Part shown: piece by piece, positions 8,476 to 17,572 of the stretch
Numbering within the stretch: the stretch's first letter is position 1
Layout: each line of letters opens with the position of its first letter
From: Cytophagaceae bacterium
GTDB lineage: Bacteria; Bacteroidota; Bacteroidia; Cytophagales; Spirosomataceae
Direction: 5' to 3'
Assembly (NCBI GenBank): GCA_027491195.1
Contig: JAIXWQ010000012.1
Span: 1-64,000 of the forward strand
Length of the DNA: 64,000 bases
Translations under genes and position numbers: made by a program
The notes under the pieces: model-generated
What the model was told of the DNA's origin: nothing
Database searches by the model: none
The model's input: the letters and a program-made list of their open reading frames with translations, nothing else

Positions 8476-8913
8476 TCAGAACGGTTTATCACCAGAAACA
8501 GTAATTCCCATTGATCGAGCCGTTCCAGCAATCATACTCATTGCTGCTTCAACTGTAAAACAGTTTAAATCCGGCATCTTAGTTTCCGCGATAACGCGTA
8601 CTTGATCCCAAGTTACTGAACCTACCTTTTTCAAGTTAGGTTGAGCTGAACCAGATTTAACCTTCGCCGCTTCCAATAACAAGATCGGTGCAGGAGGTGT
8701 TTTTACAACGAAATCAAACGATTTGTCTGCGTAATAAGTAATTAGGACCGGCAATACTACGCCGTTCTTATCTTGAGTTCTTGCATTGAATTGCTTACAG
8801 AACTCCATGATATTTAATCCTTTCGAACCTAAGGCAGGACCGATGGGTGGTGAAGGATTGGCTTGGCCACCTTTGCATTGAAGCTTTACGTAGCCAGCTA
8901 TTTCTTTTGCCAT
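8476..8913 (-). CDS. rplK: 50S ribosomal protein L11
   Basis: A 145-residue L11, part of the GTPase-associated centre. I use the ATG at 8913 ([16 protein letters not shown]), not an in-frame upstream start at 9030, because every L11 begins at this motif and the upstream reading frame lies in the 5' leader. The proline-rich [20 protein letters not shown] segment and C-terminal [10 protein letters not shown] are intact. A consensus promoter lies at 9081-9111, giving a leader of about 160 nt. Confidence 0.98.
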   Translation of the reverse strand: MAKEIAGYVKLQCKGGQANPSPPIGPALGSKGLNIMEFCKQFNARTQDKNGVVLPVLITYYADKSFDFVVKTPPAPILLLEAAKVKSGSAQPNLKKVGSVTWDQVRVIAETKMPDLNCFTVEAAMSMIAGTARSMGITVSGDKPF

Positions 8914-9074
8914 GTTAAAACATCGTTTATTTAGTGAATTTAGAGGTTTATCTGCCAATAAGGGTGGAAGCTTCCTTATCTGATTCCCCTCCGGGTGACC
9001 TTTCCGTGTAACAATGACGTTCCGGCCCAATCCCCTCTTGAAATTTTCAAAACAGAGATTGCCGCTTTTTAAAC
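8914..9074 (-). promoter_or_regulatory. Structured 5' leader of rplKAJL (candidate L1/L11 autoregulatory site)
   Basis: About 160 nt separate the predicted start of transcription (near 9074) from the rplK ATG. On the minus strand it contains paired segments including CAATC...GATTG, a GGAAGCTTCC palindrome and a GC-rich GGGCCGG block, unlike the AT-rich leaders nearby. L1 represses rplKA through such leaders in many bacteria; the assignment here is inference from position and structure. Confidence 0.45.
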
Positions 9075-9080
9075 GGACTG

Positions 9081-9111
9081 CAAAATTAGGGCTTTTATTC
9101 TTAAATACAAA
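9081..9111 (-). promoter_or_regulatory. Promoter of rplKAJL
   Basis: On the minus strand: TTTG, a 19-nt spacer, TAATTTTG. This is an exact match to the Bacteroidota consensus TTTG-N19-TAnnTTTG. It lies just downstream of the nusG terminator, so rplK starts a new transcript. Confidence 0.8.
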
Positions 9112-9120
9112 TACTTACGC

Positions 9121-9154
9121 AAAAAAAAGTCCTGAATTTTCGTTCAGGACTTTT
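9121..9154 (-). terminator. Terminator after nusG
   Basis: Stem AAGTCCTGAA / TTCAGGACTT with a TTTTCG loop, followed on the minus strand by eight U residues. It separates the secE-nusG transcript from rplKAJL. Confidence 0.88.
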
Positions 9155-9177
9155 CAAGCTGCTCGAAGGAGCGATAT

Positions 9178-9774
9178 TTATTTTTCTACTTGAGCGTAGT
9201 TTAATTCTAAAGGAGTATTACGTCCGAAGATCTTAACCATAACGGATAATTTCTTCGTGTTCTCGTGAATCTCTTCTACGGTACCTTCGAAAGTAGCAAA
9301 TGGACCATCGATGACGCGAACAGTTTCGCCTTTAATAAAGGTAACGGATGCAAATTCTTCTACCGCAGCAGACTCATCTACTTTACCTAAGATGCGATTT
9401 ACTTCCGCTTGGTTGATAGGTACAGGTTTCTTAACGATCACTTTCGTTTTCTTCACCTTGCCACCTTCTACTTTCGTTACTTCTACCTCTTCGTTATTTG
9501 CTTGCAAGAAACCAATAACGCCTGGTGTGGAAGTTAAGATGTGACTAACCTCACCGGCTAAGTCAGCTTCTACCAAGATATATCCTGGGAATAAGTTTTT
9601 CTCACGAATCACTTTTTTCCCTTTACGGATTTCGTAAATCTTTTCGGTAGGAATTAAAATCTGAGGAACAGAATCTGACACGCCCTGACGCGCTAATTCG
9701 TTCTCCATATAGGTCTTTACCTTCTTTTCCTGTCCTGAGATTGCTCTCAACACATACCATTTAGTCTCTGCCAT
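9178..9774 (-). CDS. nusG: Transcription termination/antitermination protein NusG
   Basis: A 198-residue NusG. The NGN domain begins KWYVLRAISGQEKKVKTYME and includes NLFPGYILVEADL. The C-terminal KOW domain shows KGETVRVIDGPFATFEG. Between them lies a Lys/Val-rich insert (about 105-135), which makes it slightly longer than the E. coli protein and is common in Bacteroidota. It follows secE by 16 nt. Confidence 0.97.
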   Translation of the reverse strand: MAETKWYVLRAISGQEKKVKTYMENELARQGVSDSVPQILIPTEKIYEIRKGKKVIREKNLFPGYILVEADLAGEVSHILTSTPGVIGFLQANNEEVEVTKVEGGKVKKTKVIVKKPVPINQAEVNRILGKVDESAAVEEFASVTFIKGETVRVIDGPFATFEGTVEEIHENTKKLSVMVKIFGRNTPLELNYAQVEK

Positions 9775-9790
9775 GGTTGTAACCTATTGA

Positions 9791-9982
9791 TTAAAATGAA
9801 GTGTAAAATAAATCCAAACCAGATTTGAAGACTAAATCAACTGCTCCTACTAAAAGAGCGAAGATTAAAGAAGCCACCAAAACTAACACAGAACTCGACT
9901 GTAAGTCAGAGAATGCAGGCCATGTAACGTTTTCAGTTACCTCAGTCCATGATTCTTTGATCAATGATGTTGATTTGCTCAT
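9791..9982 (-). CDS. secE: Preprotein translocase subunit SecE
   Basis: A 63-residue single-span SecE. The amphipathic helix (about 5-28) contains the conserved ESWTEVTENVTWP, and the transmembrane segment is about residues 31-55. It stabilises SecY in the translocon. It lies between tRNA-Trp and nusG, the conserved bacterial arrangement. Confidence 0.95.
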   Translation of the reverse strand: MSKSTSLIKESWTEVTENVTWPAFSDLQSSSVLVLVASLIFALLVGAVDLVFKSGLDLFYTSF

Positions 9983-10015
9983 AATTTAACCGATATCGGT
10001 ATTTAATTTACTTAG

Positions 10016-10086
10016 CACGGGCACAAGGATTCGAACCCTGACCAAAGGTTTTGGAGACCTGCATACTACCATTATACTATGCCCGT
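10016..10086 (-). tRNA. tRNA-Trp (CCA)
   Basis: A 71-nt cloverleaf on the minus strand. Acceptor stem ACGGGCA pairs with TGCCCGT, the anticodon loop is CTCCAAA with anticodon CCA, and the T loop is GGTTCGAATCC. CCA is not encoded. It is co-transcribed with secE and nusG from a promoter at 10098-10128. Confidence 0.96.
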
Positions 10087-10097
10087 AGAAAGGATTG

Positions 10098-10128
10098 CAA
10101 ATTTAGCCAAATTTTGACAATTAACAAA
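10098..10128 (-). promoter_or_regulatory. Promoter of tRNA-Trp-secE-nusG
   Basis: On the minus strand: TTTG, a 19-nt spacer, TAAATTTG. It is an exact Bacteroidota consensus ending 12 nt before the tRNA-Trp 5' end. Confidence 0.8.
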
Positions 10129-10150
10129 TCCCCTTTACATTATTGTTTGA

Positions 10151-10891
10151 TTACCACTGAGAATAGCTCGTAGGTTCTAAGAATTTACGTACTGTTCTAG
10201 AGTGACTGTTCGCGTATTTTGCATCCGAAGAGATACGTTTCCAATCTGGATTTGCTTGAAATTTTGCCCAGTTCGCATCGCGTTCGGCCATGTTTTCGAA
10301 AGAAACCATGTAGCTTAAGCAGGGCGTATTTTCACCGGCTAGTACCTCCCCGAAGAACACATTGTGTAATCCCACCGTGTCAAAAATCTTCAATTCCTCG
10401 TCATTAAACATCGCGATTTTGCGCTTTAAGGCATCTTCATTATACGCCTCATATGTTCTCCACTCGTAGATACGACCCGGATTCGTGACTGGCAATTTTA
10501 GGGAAGGATGTCCCGCAAAGCCTTTGGCAAGATAAGTAGAGATCTTTTCGAACATCGGCTTATCTAAACCTACATTTTCAAAATAGGCTTTAGCAGCTTC
10601 CTGGTAGGCTGCGTTTTTCTCTAAAGCGTCTTTGTAACCAGCATAAGAAGCTAGGGATGGGAAAGGAATAGCCACCACGACGATGCCCGGTTCTGGTTTT
10701 CCGTAATCTTTGAATACACCTACTTTAGAAACACCATAGGAATTAAGAGCAGGAATCAAGGCTTTCGAAAGATACGATTCTAGCAGAGCGGTGTTCCCTT
10801 TGAACTTCATCTGGTAGGTTCTGATTTCATAATATTCTTGTGCTGAAACGGCAAAGCTGCACAAGAGAAGCAATAAGAGTAATTTTTTCAT
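10151..10891 (-). CDS. Exported NIPSNAP-family protein
   Basis: A 246-residue protein with a clear signal peptide (MKKLLLLLLLCSFAVSAQ). Two tandem NIPSNAP-type ferredoxin-like repeats follow: YYEIRTYQMKFKGN (about residues 20-33) and RIYEWRTYEAYNEDALKRK (about 142-160). The family is found in periplasmic proteins of Bacteroidota and in mitochondria; its activity is unknown. It stands alone between the tuf terminator and the tRNA-Trp promoter. Confidence 0.85.
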   Translation of the reverse strand: MKKLLLLLLLCSFAVSAQEYYEIRTYQMKFKGNTALLESYLSKALIPALNSYGVSKVGVFKDYGKPEPGIVVVAIPFPSLASYAGYKDALEKNAAYQEAAKAYFENVGLDKPMFEKISTYLAKGFAGHPSLKLPVTNPGRIYEWRTYEAYNEDALKRKIAMFNDEELKIFDTVGLHNVFFGEVLAGENTPCLSYMVSFENMAERDANWAKFQANPDWKRISSDAKYANSHSRTVRKFLEPTSYSQW

Positions 10892-10921
10892 AGTATTGTT
10901 TGTTTTACATCAGCAAGGTAC

Positions 10922-10953
10922 AAAAAAAAAGAGCGGTCACTGACCGCTCTTTT
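10922..10953 (-). terminator. Terminator after tuf
   Basis: Stem GAGCGGTCA / TGACCGCTC with almost no loop, followed on the minus strand by nine U residues. The T run on the other side could make it act on both strands. Confidence 0.88.
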
Positions 10954-10972
10954 CCGTATAGGCTAATAAAAA

Positions 10973-12160
<1,188 letters not shown>

Positions 12161-12232
12161 GATTATTTAGTTTTTAATTTATTATAAAAAGTTTCAAATG
12201 TTACTCGTTCAATGGGCCTCGCTTTACCGTAG

Positions 12233-12304
<72 letters not shown>

Positions 12305-12398
12305 ATAACCTTGCGGCCTCTCGTTAATCTCTTTCGATTAACTAAAAACAAAAATATCGCTAAGAGGGATTTCTCCCTTAGCAACATTTTTCGTTTCG

Positions 12399-12471
12399 AG
12401 CGGGAGACGGGGCTCGAACCCGCCACCTATAGCTTGGAAGGCTATCGCTCTACCAAATGAGCTACTCCCGC
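12399..12471 (-). tRNA. tRNA-Gly (TCC)
   Basis: A 73-nt cloverleaf on the minus strand. Acceptor GCGGGAG pairs with CTCCCGC; the anticodon loop CCTTCCAAG carries TCC; the T loop is GGTTCGAGCC. CCA is not encoded. Confidence 0.95.
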
Positions 12472-12514
12472 TTGCTGAATCCTCCTGTAAAAAGGATTCA
12501 AGGTAATAAAAAAA

Positions 12515-12600
12515 TGGTGGGGACAGATGGATTCGAACCACCGTAGGCATTCACCAGCAGATTTACAGTCTGCCCCATTTGGCCGCTCTGGTATATCCCC
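12515..12600 (-). tRNA. tRNA-Tyr (GTA)
   Basis: An 86-nt tRNA on the minus strand with a long variable arm, as expected for bacterial tRNA-Tyr. The anticodon loop ACTGTAAATC carries GTA. The 3' ACCA is encoded, unlike the other tRNAs in this window. Confidence 0.95.
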
Positions 12601-12611
12601 TTCATTTGTGC

Positions 12612-12673
12612 TTTCAGTGCAACGTTCCACTGAAATAGTTCGCAAAAGTAGTTCATTTTTTCATTTCCGCAAA
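12612..12673 (-). promoter_or_regulatory. Promoter and leader hairpin of tRNA-Tyr-Gly-Thr-tuf
   Basis: On the minus strand TTTG (12670-12673), 19 nt, TACTTTTG (12643-12650) match the Bacteroidota consensus exactly. Between this and tRNA-Tyr lies a hairpin TTTCAGTG / CACTGAAA (12612-12635). It may mark a processing site or pause; that role is inference. Confidence 0.75.
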
Positions 12674-12702
12674 CACATCCGTGAAAAATTTCCAATAAAT
12701 TT

Positions 12703-13881
12703 TTACAATAATCGGATTCCAAAGGCTAATCCGCGCATTTCTTGGCTCTTACCTGATTCAAACAGCGGACTTAAGTCATAGCTGAAGAATAAATCCGGGA
12801 AATGACGCAAGGCAAATTCTGCGCGCAGACCATAGCGGAAAGGATTTACATATAAATTAGTCGTCTCTTTGCGCAAGTTTCCACTTTCTTCTTCGACAGC
12901 TTTTGTCCACGTATCAATGCGATAGGATACGTAACCCCCGATAGCGATCATTTGAACCGCTGATTTTTTATCAAACGAGAAGTGTGGCATAATAGGCAAG
13001 GTTAAATAAGATACACTCATCTTGTTTTTGCTCATCACAATCTCTTTCCCAGTAGAAGAAGTAATTGCATTGAATTGTACGCCATTTGGACCTTTAGTCG
13101 CAATGCGGTTATGGTCAAAACGGAAGTTATACCAATCGATCTCTAAACCATAACCTAAACGGAAGGCCGATTTCTTACCTTCTGATAATGTCACGAAACG
13201 CGAAATGCCTAGGCTTGCATAGCGGGATCCTAGAGGGTCTAAGGTGAAATTAGGAATGTAAGCTGGAGCTCCTGGATAAGCAACGGCTATTTCAGGTTCG
13301 CCGCCCACCAATGTATTGAGTCCTAAATTGAAATCTAAACCTCGTCTGCTATATAAATTTGGGCGCTTTACTTTCGTCGTATCTTTTCCCCAAATCACCT
13401 TCGTCACTTCCTTTCCATCGCGGTGGTACACGCCATCCCAAGTCACGTGTGTCTCCTCGGTGCCGTCTTTCACATGCACCCCGTCTAATCCGATGCGTAC
13501 CTCTTCTTTTTTGCCAGAATTTTTCCAAGACTCTTGACTAGTGACTAGCGACTCTTGACTAATTACTGCGCCGCGTAGCGGCGACTTGTGTATCCCAATC
13601 TTCACTGAACTATTCCCAATCCGCACAGAAAGACTACTATCTCCATCCGAATCTGTTTTAATGGCTTGTCTGATATTTTGCCAAAGGCTGTCCGTTAACA
13701 CGAGACCTTTTTTCTCGAAGGCACTTTCTAATTCCTCTTTTAAGGTCCTTTTCGAATCTTTTCCCCCGATCAAGGTTTGGTTTCGTTTGTCAATTTTTAA
13801 AATCAGTGAATCTTGTCTCTCTTTTGCAGAAAGGTTGAATACACTTACTACTAGGCAGATAATAGCGATGAACTTTTTCAT
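12703..13881 (-). CDS. Outer-membrane beta-barrel protein with an in-frame repeat insert
   Basis: A 392-residue exported protein (signal peptide about 1-19, MKKFIAIICLVVSVFNLSA). The N-terminal 120 residues are charged and low-complexity. The C-terminal part (about 185-392) has alternating aromatic strands such as GRLGY-type YGLEIDWYNFRF and ends with FGIRLL, typical of Bacteroidota outer-membrane barrels. Residues 99-118 are encoded by a copy of the intergenic AGTC word repeat. It starts 4 nt after the anti-sigma-like gene and belongs to the same operon as the ECF sigma factor. Its function is not recognisable. Confidence 0.75.
   Translation of the reverse strand: MKKFIAIICLVVSVFNLSAKERQDSLILKIDKRNQTLIGGKDSKRTLKEELESAFEKKGLVLTDSLWQNIRQAIKTDSDGDSSLSVRIGNSSVKIGIHKSPLRGAVISQESLVTSQESWKNSGKKEEVRIGLDGVHVKDGTEETHVTWDGVYHRDGKEVTKVIWGKDTTKVKRPNLYSRRGLDFNLGLNTLVGGEPEIAVAYPGAPAYIPNFTLDPLGSRYASLGISRFVTLSEGKKSAFRLGYGLEIDWYNFRFDHNRIATKGPNGVQFNAITSSTGKEIVMSKNKMSVSYLTLPIMPHFSFDKKSAVQMIAIGGYVSYRIDTWTKAVEEESGNLRKETTNLYVNPFRYGLRAEFALRHFPDLFFSYDLSPLFESGKSQEMRGLAFGIRLL
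13528..13587. repeat. Word repeat of the AGTC family inside a coding sequence
   Basis: The stretch contains GACTAGTGACTAGCGACT, a second TTGACTAATTA word and the hairpin CCGCGTAGCGG, all shared with the intergenic locus at 124-410. It is read in frame as about 20 residues (99-118) of the barrel protein. Confidence 0.7.
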
Positions 13882-13885
13882 ATAA

Positions 13886-14578
13886 TTATTGGATTTGTAA
13901 GGTGCGTTTTAAATTTTCTTCTGTTTTCACGTAGGTATTAGCCACGTTGTGGATATTATTTTCAAAAGCGGGATTTCCCTCTTTTAGTTTTTGCCAGTTA
14001 ACCGGCTCCCCGTCTAAGGCTTGCCTGATTTCACCTACGATTTTGCCAAAAAGAGATCTTTTACGTCTCTTGGCCACCGGTCTCTCTTCCTCTTGTATAG
14101 GGTCGATGTCTAATCGCACGGTCACGACTTCCTCTGGCTCGGCTTTGCTTTCAATAAGGGGTTGAACAGCTGCGACCTCTTCTTTATGTTTGATCTCCTC
14201 GGTTATAACAAGTTCCGATAGTAGTACTGATTCTTGCTGATCAGCTGTAGACGGAACAGTCACCGTCGAAATAGGGCTCGATGCAATTGTTTCAGTCGAT
14301 TCTTGTACATTCTGGCTCAAAGGAGTTTCTGAATTGGCAGGCGCAGTGGTAACTTCGCTAGCTACCGTACGCGTTTCTTCCGGCGCAGCATTCCAGTTCC
14401 AGCTTAGGCCTACAGCGATTAAAAGCATCGCGGCTGCTGCCCAATAGATCGGGAAGCGACGCACGGGTTTTTCCTCTAGGCGTTCTTCGATCCGAGACCA
14501 CAATCCTTCGGGAATGTCGTCTGATTTGTTTTGGAGTTGCTCTCTCCATTTTTCCTCTACAGAATTCCAATTTTTCAT
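13886..14578 (-). CDS. Anti-sigma-factor-like single-pass membrane protein
   Basis: A 230-residue protein. The cytoplasmic N-terminus (1-43) contains WREQLQNKSDDIPEGLW, resembling the sigma-binding segment of Bacteroidota anti-sigma factors. A single transmembrane helix follows (about 45-64, YWAAAAMLLIAVGLSWNW). The rest is a Thr/Ser/Glu-rich periplasmic region with a basic RRKRSLFGKIVGEIRQAL patch. Its start overlaps the sigma gene's stop (ATGA), the classic arrangement of a sigma/anti-sigma pair. The assignment is by context and topology rather than by a clear domain. Confidence 0.65.
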   Translation of the reverse strand: MKNWNSVEEKWREQLQNKSDDIPEGLWSRIEERLEEKPVRRFPIYWAAAAMLLIAVGLSWNWNAAPEETRTVASEVTTAPANSETPLSQNVQESTETIASSPISTVTVPSTADQQESVLLSELVITEEIKHKEEVAAVQPLIESKAEPEEVVTVRLDIDPIQEEERPVAKRRKRSLFGKIVGEIRQALDGEPVNWQKLKEGNPAFENNIHNVANTYVKTEENLKRTLQIQ

Positions 14579-15123
14579 AGTTGTAAAGCTGCTAGTTGGT
14601 TTTGAAGAAGGGTTCTGGCGCGCGAAAGTTGCGACTTCGAAGTTCCTTCTGATATAGCTAATAATTGTGCGATTTCCGCGTGGGAATAGCCCTCGATAGC
14701 ATATAAATTAAAAATGGTTCGGTAACCTGTGGGCAGAGAGGAGATTAAGTTCTCGATCTCTTGCAAGCCTAATTGCATCAAGGTCTCATCTGGATGCGCC
14801 ACATCAAAGGCAGCATCGATATCGACTGGGTAACGGTCTTTGTTCTTTCGAATCGACATCAAGGCCTCATTTACCATGATTTTTCGAATCCAGCCTTCGA
14901 AACTTCCGCCGCCTTGGTATTGGTCTAGTTTCGAGAATACCTTCACAAAACCCTCCATTAAGGTATCTTCAGCTTCTGATGTGTTCGTAATGTAGCGTTT
15001 CACCACGGAGAGCATCTTTCCGGCCATTTTTTGAAAGAGGGCGTGCTGGGCTTGTCGATTGTTTTTTCGACAGGCTTCAATCAGCTCAGTTTCAGAAAGA
15101 AAGGCAGGTAAACGTGTACTCAA
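14575..15123 (-). CDS. ECF-type RNA polymerase sigma factor
   Basis: A 182-residue sigma-70 family protein with only regions 2 and 4. Region 2 spans about residues 22-95 (SEAEDTLMEGFVKVFSKL, GSFEGWIRKIMVNEAL). Region 4 spans about 120-175 (LPTGYRTIFNLYAIEGYSH, HAEIAQLLAISEGTSKSQ). It heads a three-gene unit with the anti-sigma-like protein and the outer-membrane barrel, so it probably responds to envelope signals (inference). It is divergent from murI. Confidence 0.92.
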   Translation of the reverse strand: MSTRLPAFLSETELIEACRKNNRQAQHALFQKMAGKMLSVVKRYITNTSEAEDTLMEGFVKVFSKLDQYQGGGSFEGWIRKIMVNEALMSIRKNKDRYPVDIDAAFDVAHPDETLMQLGLQEIENLISSLPTGYRTIFNLYAIEGYSHAEIAQLLAISEGTSKSQLSRARTLLQNQLAALQL

Positions 15124-15226
15124 AGGGTATTTTCGTTATTCGAATGCAAAGATGGCACAAAGTGCTAAATGGTTGCGTCAGTTTGAAAAGAATTTCAAAA
15201 TTCCGTTCTTTGTCGAAATTAAATCT

Positions 15227-16033
15227 ATGCCTAACTCAGCGCCCATCGGGATTTTTGATAGTGGAATTGGTGGATTGACTCTGGCGCATGCTATCACGGA
15301 GTTGATGCCGCAGGAGAATATTATCTATTTTGGGGATACGGCGCACCTTCCGTATGGGGATAAATCGGCGACGGCGATTCAGGCCTATTCGGTGAAGATT
15401 TGCAATCTGCTTTTAGAGAAGAATTGCAAGTTGATTTTGATCGCGTGTAACTCGGCTTCGGCGGCAGCCTATGATTTAGTGAAGGCGTATGTAGGTACGA
15501 AGGCCAAAGTCGTGAATGTCATCGACCCGGTCATTTCGTATTTAGACCAAAACTGGGAAAACAAAACCCTCGGTTTAATCGGGACGAAGCAAACCGTAAA
15601 CTCGGGGATCTATGCGAACAAGGCGGAAGCGCTGGGAAAGCATATCGAGGTGAAGTCTTTGGCCACTCCTTTATTAGCTCCCATGATCGAAGAAGGCTTC
15701 TTCTCGAACTCCATCTCTGAAACCATCATCAAAGAATACCTCGCACAGCCCACGCTGCAAGGAATCGAAGGATTGATTTTAGGCTGCACGCATTATCCGC
15801 TGATCAAACCGCAGATCGACGCCTACTACAAAGGAAGCATTCCGGTGATTGACACGTCTATTATCGTGGCGGAGGAAATCAAACGAATTCTTTCGGCAGA
15901 AGATATGTTGCACGATGGAGAAGAATCCACGCGTCAATTCTACGTATCAGATTATACGGATTCATTCGAAAAGTCCACCCAAATCTTCTTCGGGAAGGCC
16001 ATCAAATTAACACAATACCCGATTTGGGATTAA
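15227..16033 (+). CDS. murI: Glutamate racemase
   Basis: A 268-residue MurI, providing D-glutamate for peptidoglycan. The ATG at 15227 gives MPNSAPIGIFDSGIGGLT, the family's N-terminal motif; the longer reading frame upstream overlaps the divergent sigma gene and is rejected. The two catalytic cysteines are in LILIACNSASAAAYD and LILGCTHYPLI. Length is normal. Its stop overlaps the convergent small membrane-protein gene by 4 nt. Confidence 0.96.
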   Translation: MPNSAPIGIFDSGIGGLTLAHAITELMPQENIIYFGDTAHLPYGDKSATAIQAYSVKICNLLLEKNCKLILIACNSASAAAYDLVKAYVGTKAKVVNVIDPVISYLDQNWENKTLGLIGTKQTVNSGIYANKAEALGKHIEVKSLATPLLAPMIEEGFFSNSISETIIKEYLAQPTLQGIEGLILGCTHYPLIKPQIDAYYKGSIPVIDTSIIVAEEIKRILSAEDMLHDGEESTRQFYVSDYTDSFEKSTQIFFGKAIKLTQYPIWD

Positions 16034-16323
16034 TCTAGATTTTTGCTGAAAAGTTGAGAAACTTTTTGACGCAGTTGAAGCTTCGCTAGGCGGGCTTGTT
16101 GTTCTTGCTTGCTTTGGCGAAACCATAAAAAAGCAATCGCTCCCACGATCAAATAAGGAGCAGATAGTAAATATAAAATTCCTGTGTTCAAACCAGTCGC
16201 GATATTCGAGCGACCATTTGAAATGCTACTCTCCACAGTAGTTCTGCACATGGCACATTGAGCGATAGCATCTACCTGTGTTAACAAAAGTAAAACCACG
16301 AAAAGAAGTATTTTCTTATACAT
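16030..16323 (-). CDS. Small membrane protein with CxxC motif, end of the oxidase cluster
   Basis: A 97-residue protein with a signal-peptide-like N-terminus (to about 21, MYKKILLFVVLLLLTQVDA). A periplasmic CAMC motif (residues 23-26) follows, then a transmembrane helix (about 46-67) and a basic cytoplasmic tail. The CxxC next to SCO and DUF420 genes suggests a role in copper delivery or oxidase assembly (inference). It overlaps the DUF420 gene by 8 nt. Confidence 0.7.
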   Translation of the reverse strand: MYKKILLFVVLLLLTQVDAIAQCAMCRTTVESSISNGRSNIATGLNTGILYLLSAPYLIVGAIAFLWFRQSKQEQQARLAKLQLRQKVSQLFSKNLD

Positions 16324-16840
16324 AGTAAGGAGAAATCAAAAGATACACTATCACACCAGAAACGGATACGTATAACCAGATGGGGTAGGCCCATTTAACG
16401 ATGGCTTTGTGCGCCACAATGTTATTAGTTATTGCGTAATAAATCGCTTTCAAAACTAAGCGAACGACACCGATCGATAGAACGATGTGTGAAATCAATA
16501 AGAAATAATACACTGGACGGATCCAACCTTCGCCACCAAAAGGGGTAGAAGGATTAGAAATGTGGTAAAGAATATATAATACTAAGAATAAAGCGCCTTG
16601 TGCGAATGCTGCACCCATCGCCTTGCGGTGTAAACCAATATTTCCACTTTTAACGCCGATCAATCCAATCACTAAACTCAAGGCAGTCGTTGAATTCAAT
16701 AAGCCAATAACGTGTGGTAATACTTTCGTCCATTCACCTAAAGAGATTTTGGTTTGAATCCCAATCAAAACCGCTACGGCTACCGGAATCGCTACCGACA
16801 ACACATTAATTAATTGATCGTTTTTCTTAGTTGCTTCCAT
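16316..16840 (-). CDS. DUF420 family membrane protein (CtaM-like oxidase assembly factor)
   Basis: A 174-residue protein with about five hydrophobic helices. It shows the DUF420 pattern of conserved His residues: NIGLHRKAMGAAF, YILYHIS, LISHIVLS and NIVAHKAIVKWAYPIWLYVSVSGVIVYLL (last seen as AHKAIVKWAYPIWLY). DUF420 proteins such as CtaM/YozB are needed for heme-copper oxidase maturation in Firmicutes. It overlaps the SCO gene by 14 nt. Confidence 0.85.
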   Translation of the reverse strand: MEATKKNDQLINVLSVAIPVAVAVLIGIQTKISLGEWTKVLPHVIGLLNSTTALSLVIGLIGVKSGNIGLHRKAMGAAFAQGALFLVLYILYHISNPSTPFGGEGWIRPVYYFLLISHIVLSIGVVRLVLKAIYYAITNNIVAHKAIVKWAYPIWLYVSVSGVIVYLLISPYYV

Positions 16841-17552
16841 CTGTTGAATAAATATTTTTCAAGACTTTTATCTCTACTAGTAATCTATCTACTTCTTTTT
16901 TATCTGTCCCGTCGTAGAAACCGCGAATGATTCCTTCTTTGTCTACTAATACTAACCGCTCTGAGTGGATAAATGTTTCGTCGGGATTCTTAATCGCGGC
17001 ATCATATTCTGAGGCATCGGCCAAAGGAACATGAAATCCTTTCAAGACTAAGGGATAAATCATTTTTTTCTCCCCTGTTAAAAAATGCCATTGATCCTTA
17101 TTCGCATCGAAGCGTTTCGCATACAGAGCTAGTTGCTCCGGCTGATCGAATTTCGGATCTACCGAGATAGAAAGTAATTGCACCTCTGGATCACCTAGAA
17201 ACGTATCCTGAACACGACTTACTTGCGAGGTAATTTTAGGGCAAATCGTGGTGCAGCGCGTAAAGAAGAAACTAGCGACGTAAATTTTACCTTTTAAGCT
17301 TTTCGAGTCAAATGTCTTCCCTGTTTCGTTAGTGAGGGAGAAGGATGGGATGGTTTGGAAGACCGTATCCATCTCCGACTCATTCCAGCGAGGATTTAAT
17401 CGCTTCGCCATTTTGATTTCTCCCGTCGTCGAATCAATGGCTGGGACATAGCGAGGAAGGCTAAAATGATTTGTCCCAAATGCCTTCAGCCCTAAATAAA
17501 TAAAGACAGGCAATATTAATACGAGAAATAATATGCCTGTCTTTTTAAACAT
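16827..17552 (-). CDS. SCO family copper-delivery protein
   Basis: A 241-residue SCO1/SenC/PrrC-like protein. The start at 17552 (MFKKTGILFLVLILPVF) begins a membrane anchor; an upstream in-frame start lies inside the neighbouring gene's end and is less likely. The copper site is C100 and C104 in TRCTTICPKI, with the distal His in FIHSERLVLVD. SCO proteins load the CuA centre of oxidase subunit II, matching the ctaC gene in the same block. Confidence 0.93.
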   Translation of the reverse strand: MFKKTGILFLVLILPVFIYLGLKAFGTNHFSLPRYVPAIDSTTGEIKMAKRLNPRWNESEMDTVFQTIPSFSLTNETGKTFDSKSLKGKIYVASFFFTRCTTICPKITSQVSRVQDTFLGDPEVQLLSISVDPKFDQPEQLALYAKRFDANKDQWHFLTGEKKMIYPLVLKGFHVPLADASEYDAAIKNPDETFIHSERLVLVDKEGIIRGFYDGTDKKEVDRLLVEIKVLKNIYSTDGSN

Positions 17553-17572
17553 AACCCAAGAAGGATTTAAAA

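Noticed and set aside
8914-9030. N-terminal extension of L11 by 39 residues
   Set aside because: L11 proteins start at MAKEIAGYV; the extension lies in the structured 5' leader.
15059-15226. N-terminal extension of glutamate racemase
   Set aside because: It overlaps the divergent sigma gene and precedes the conserved MurI start.
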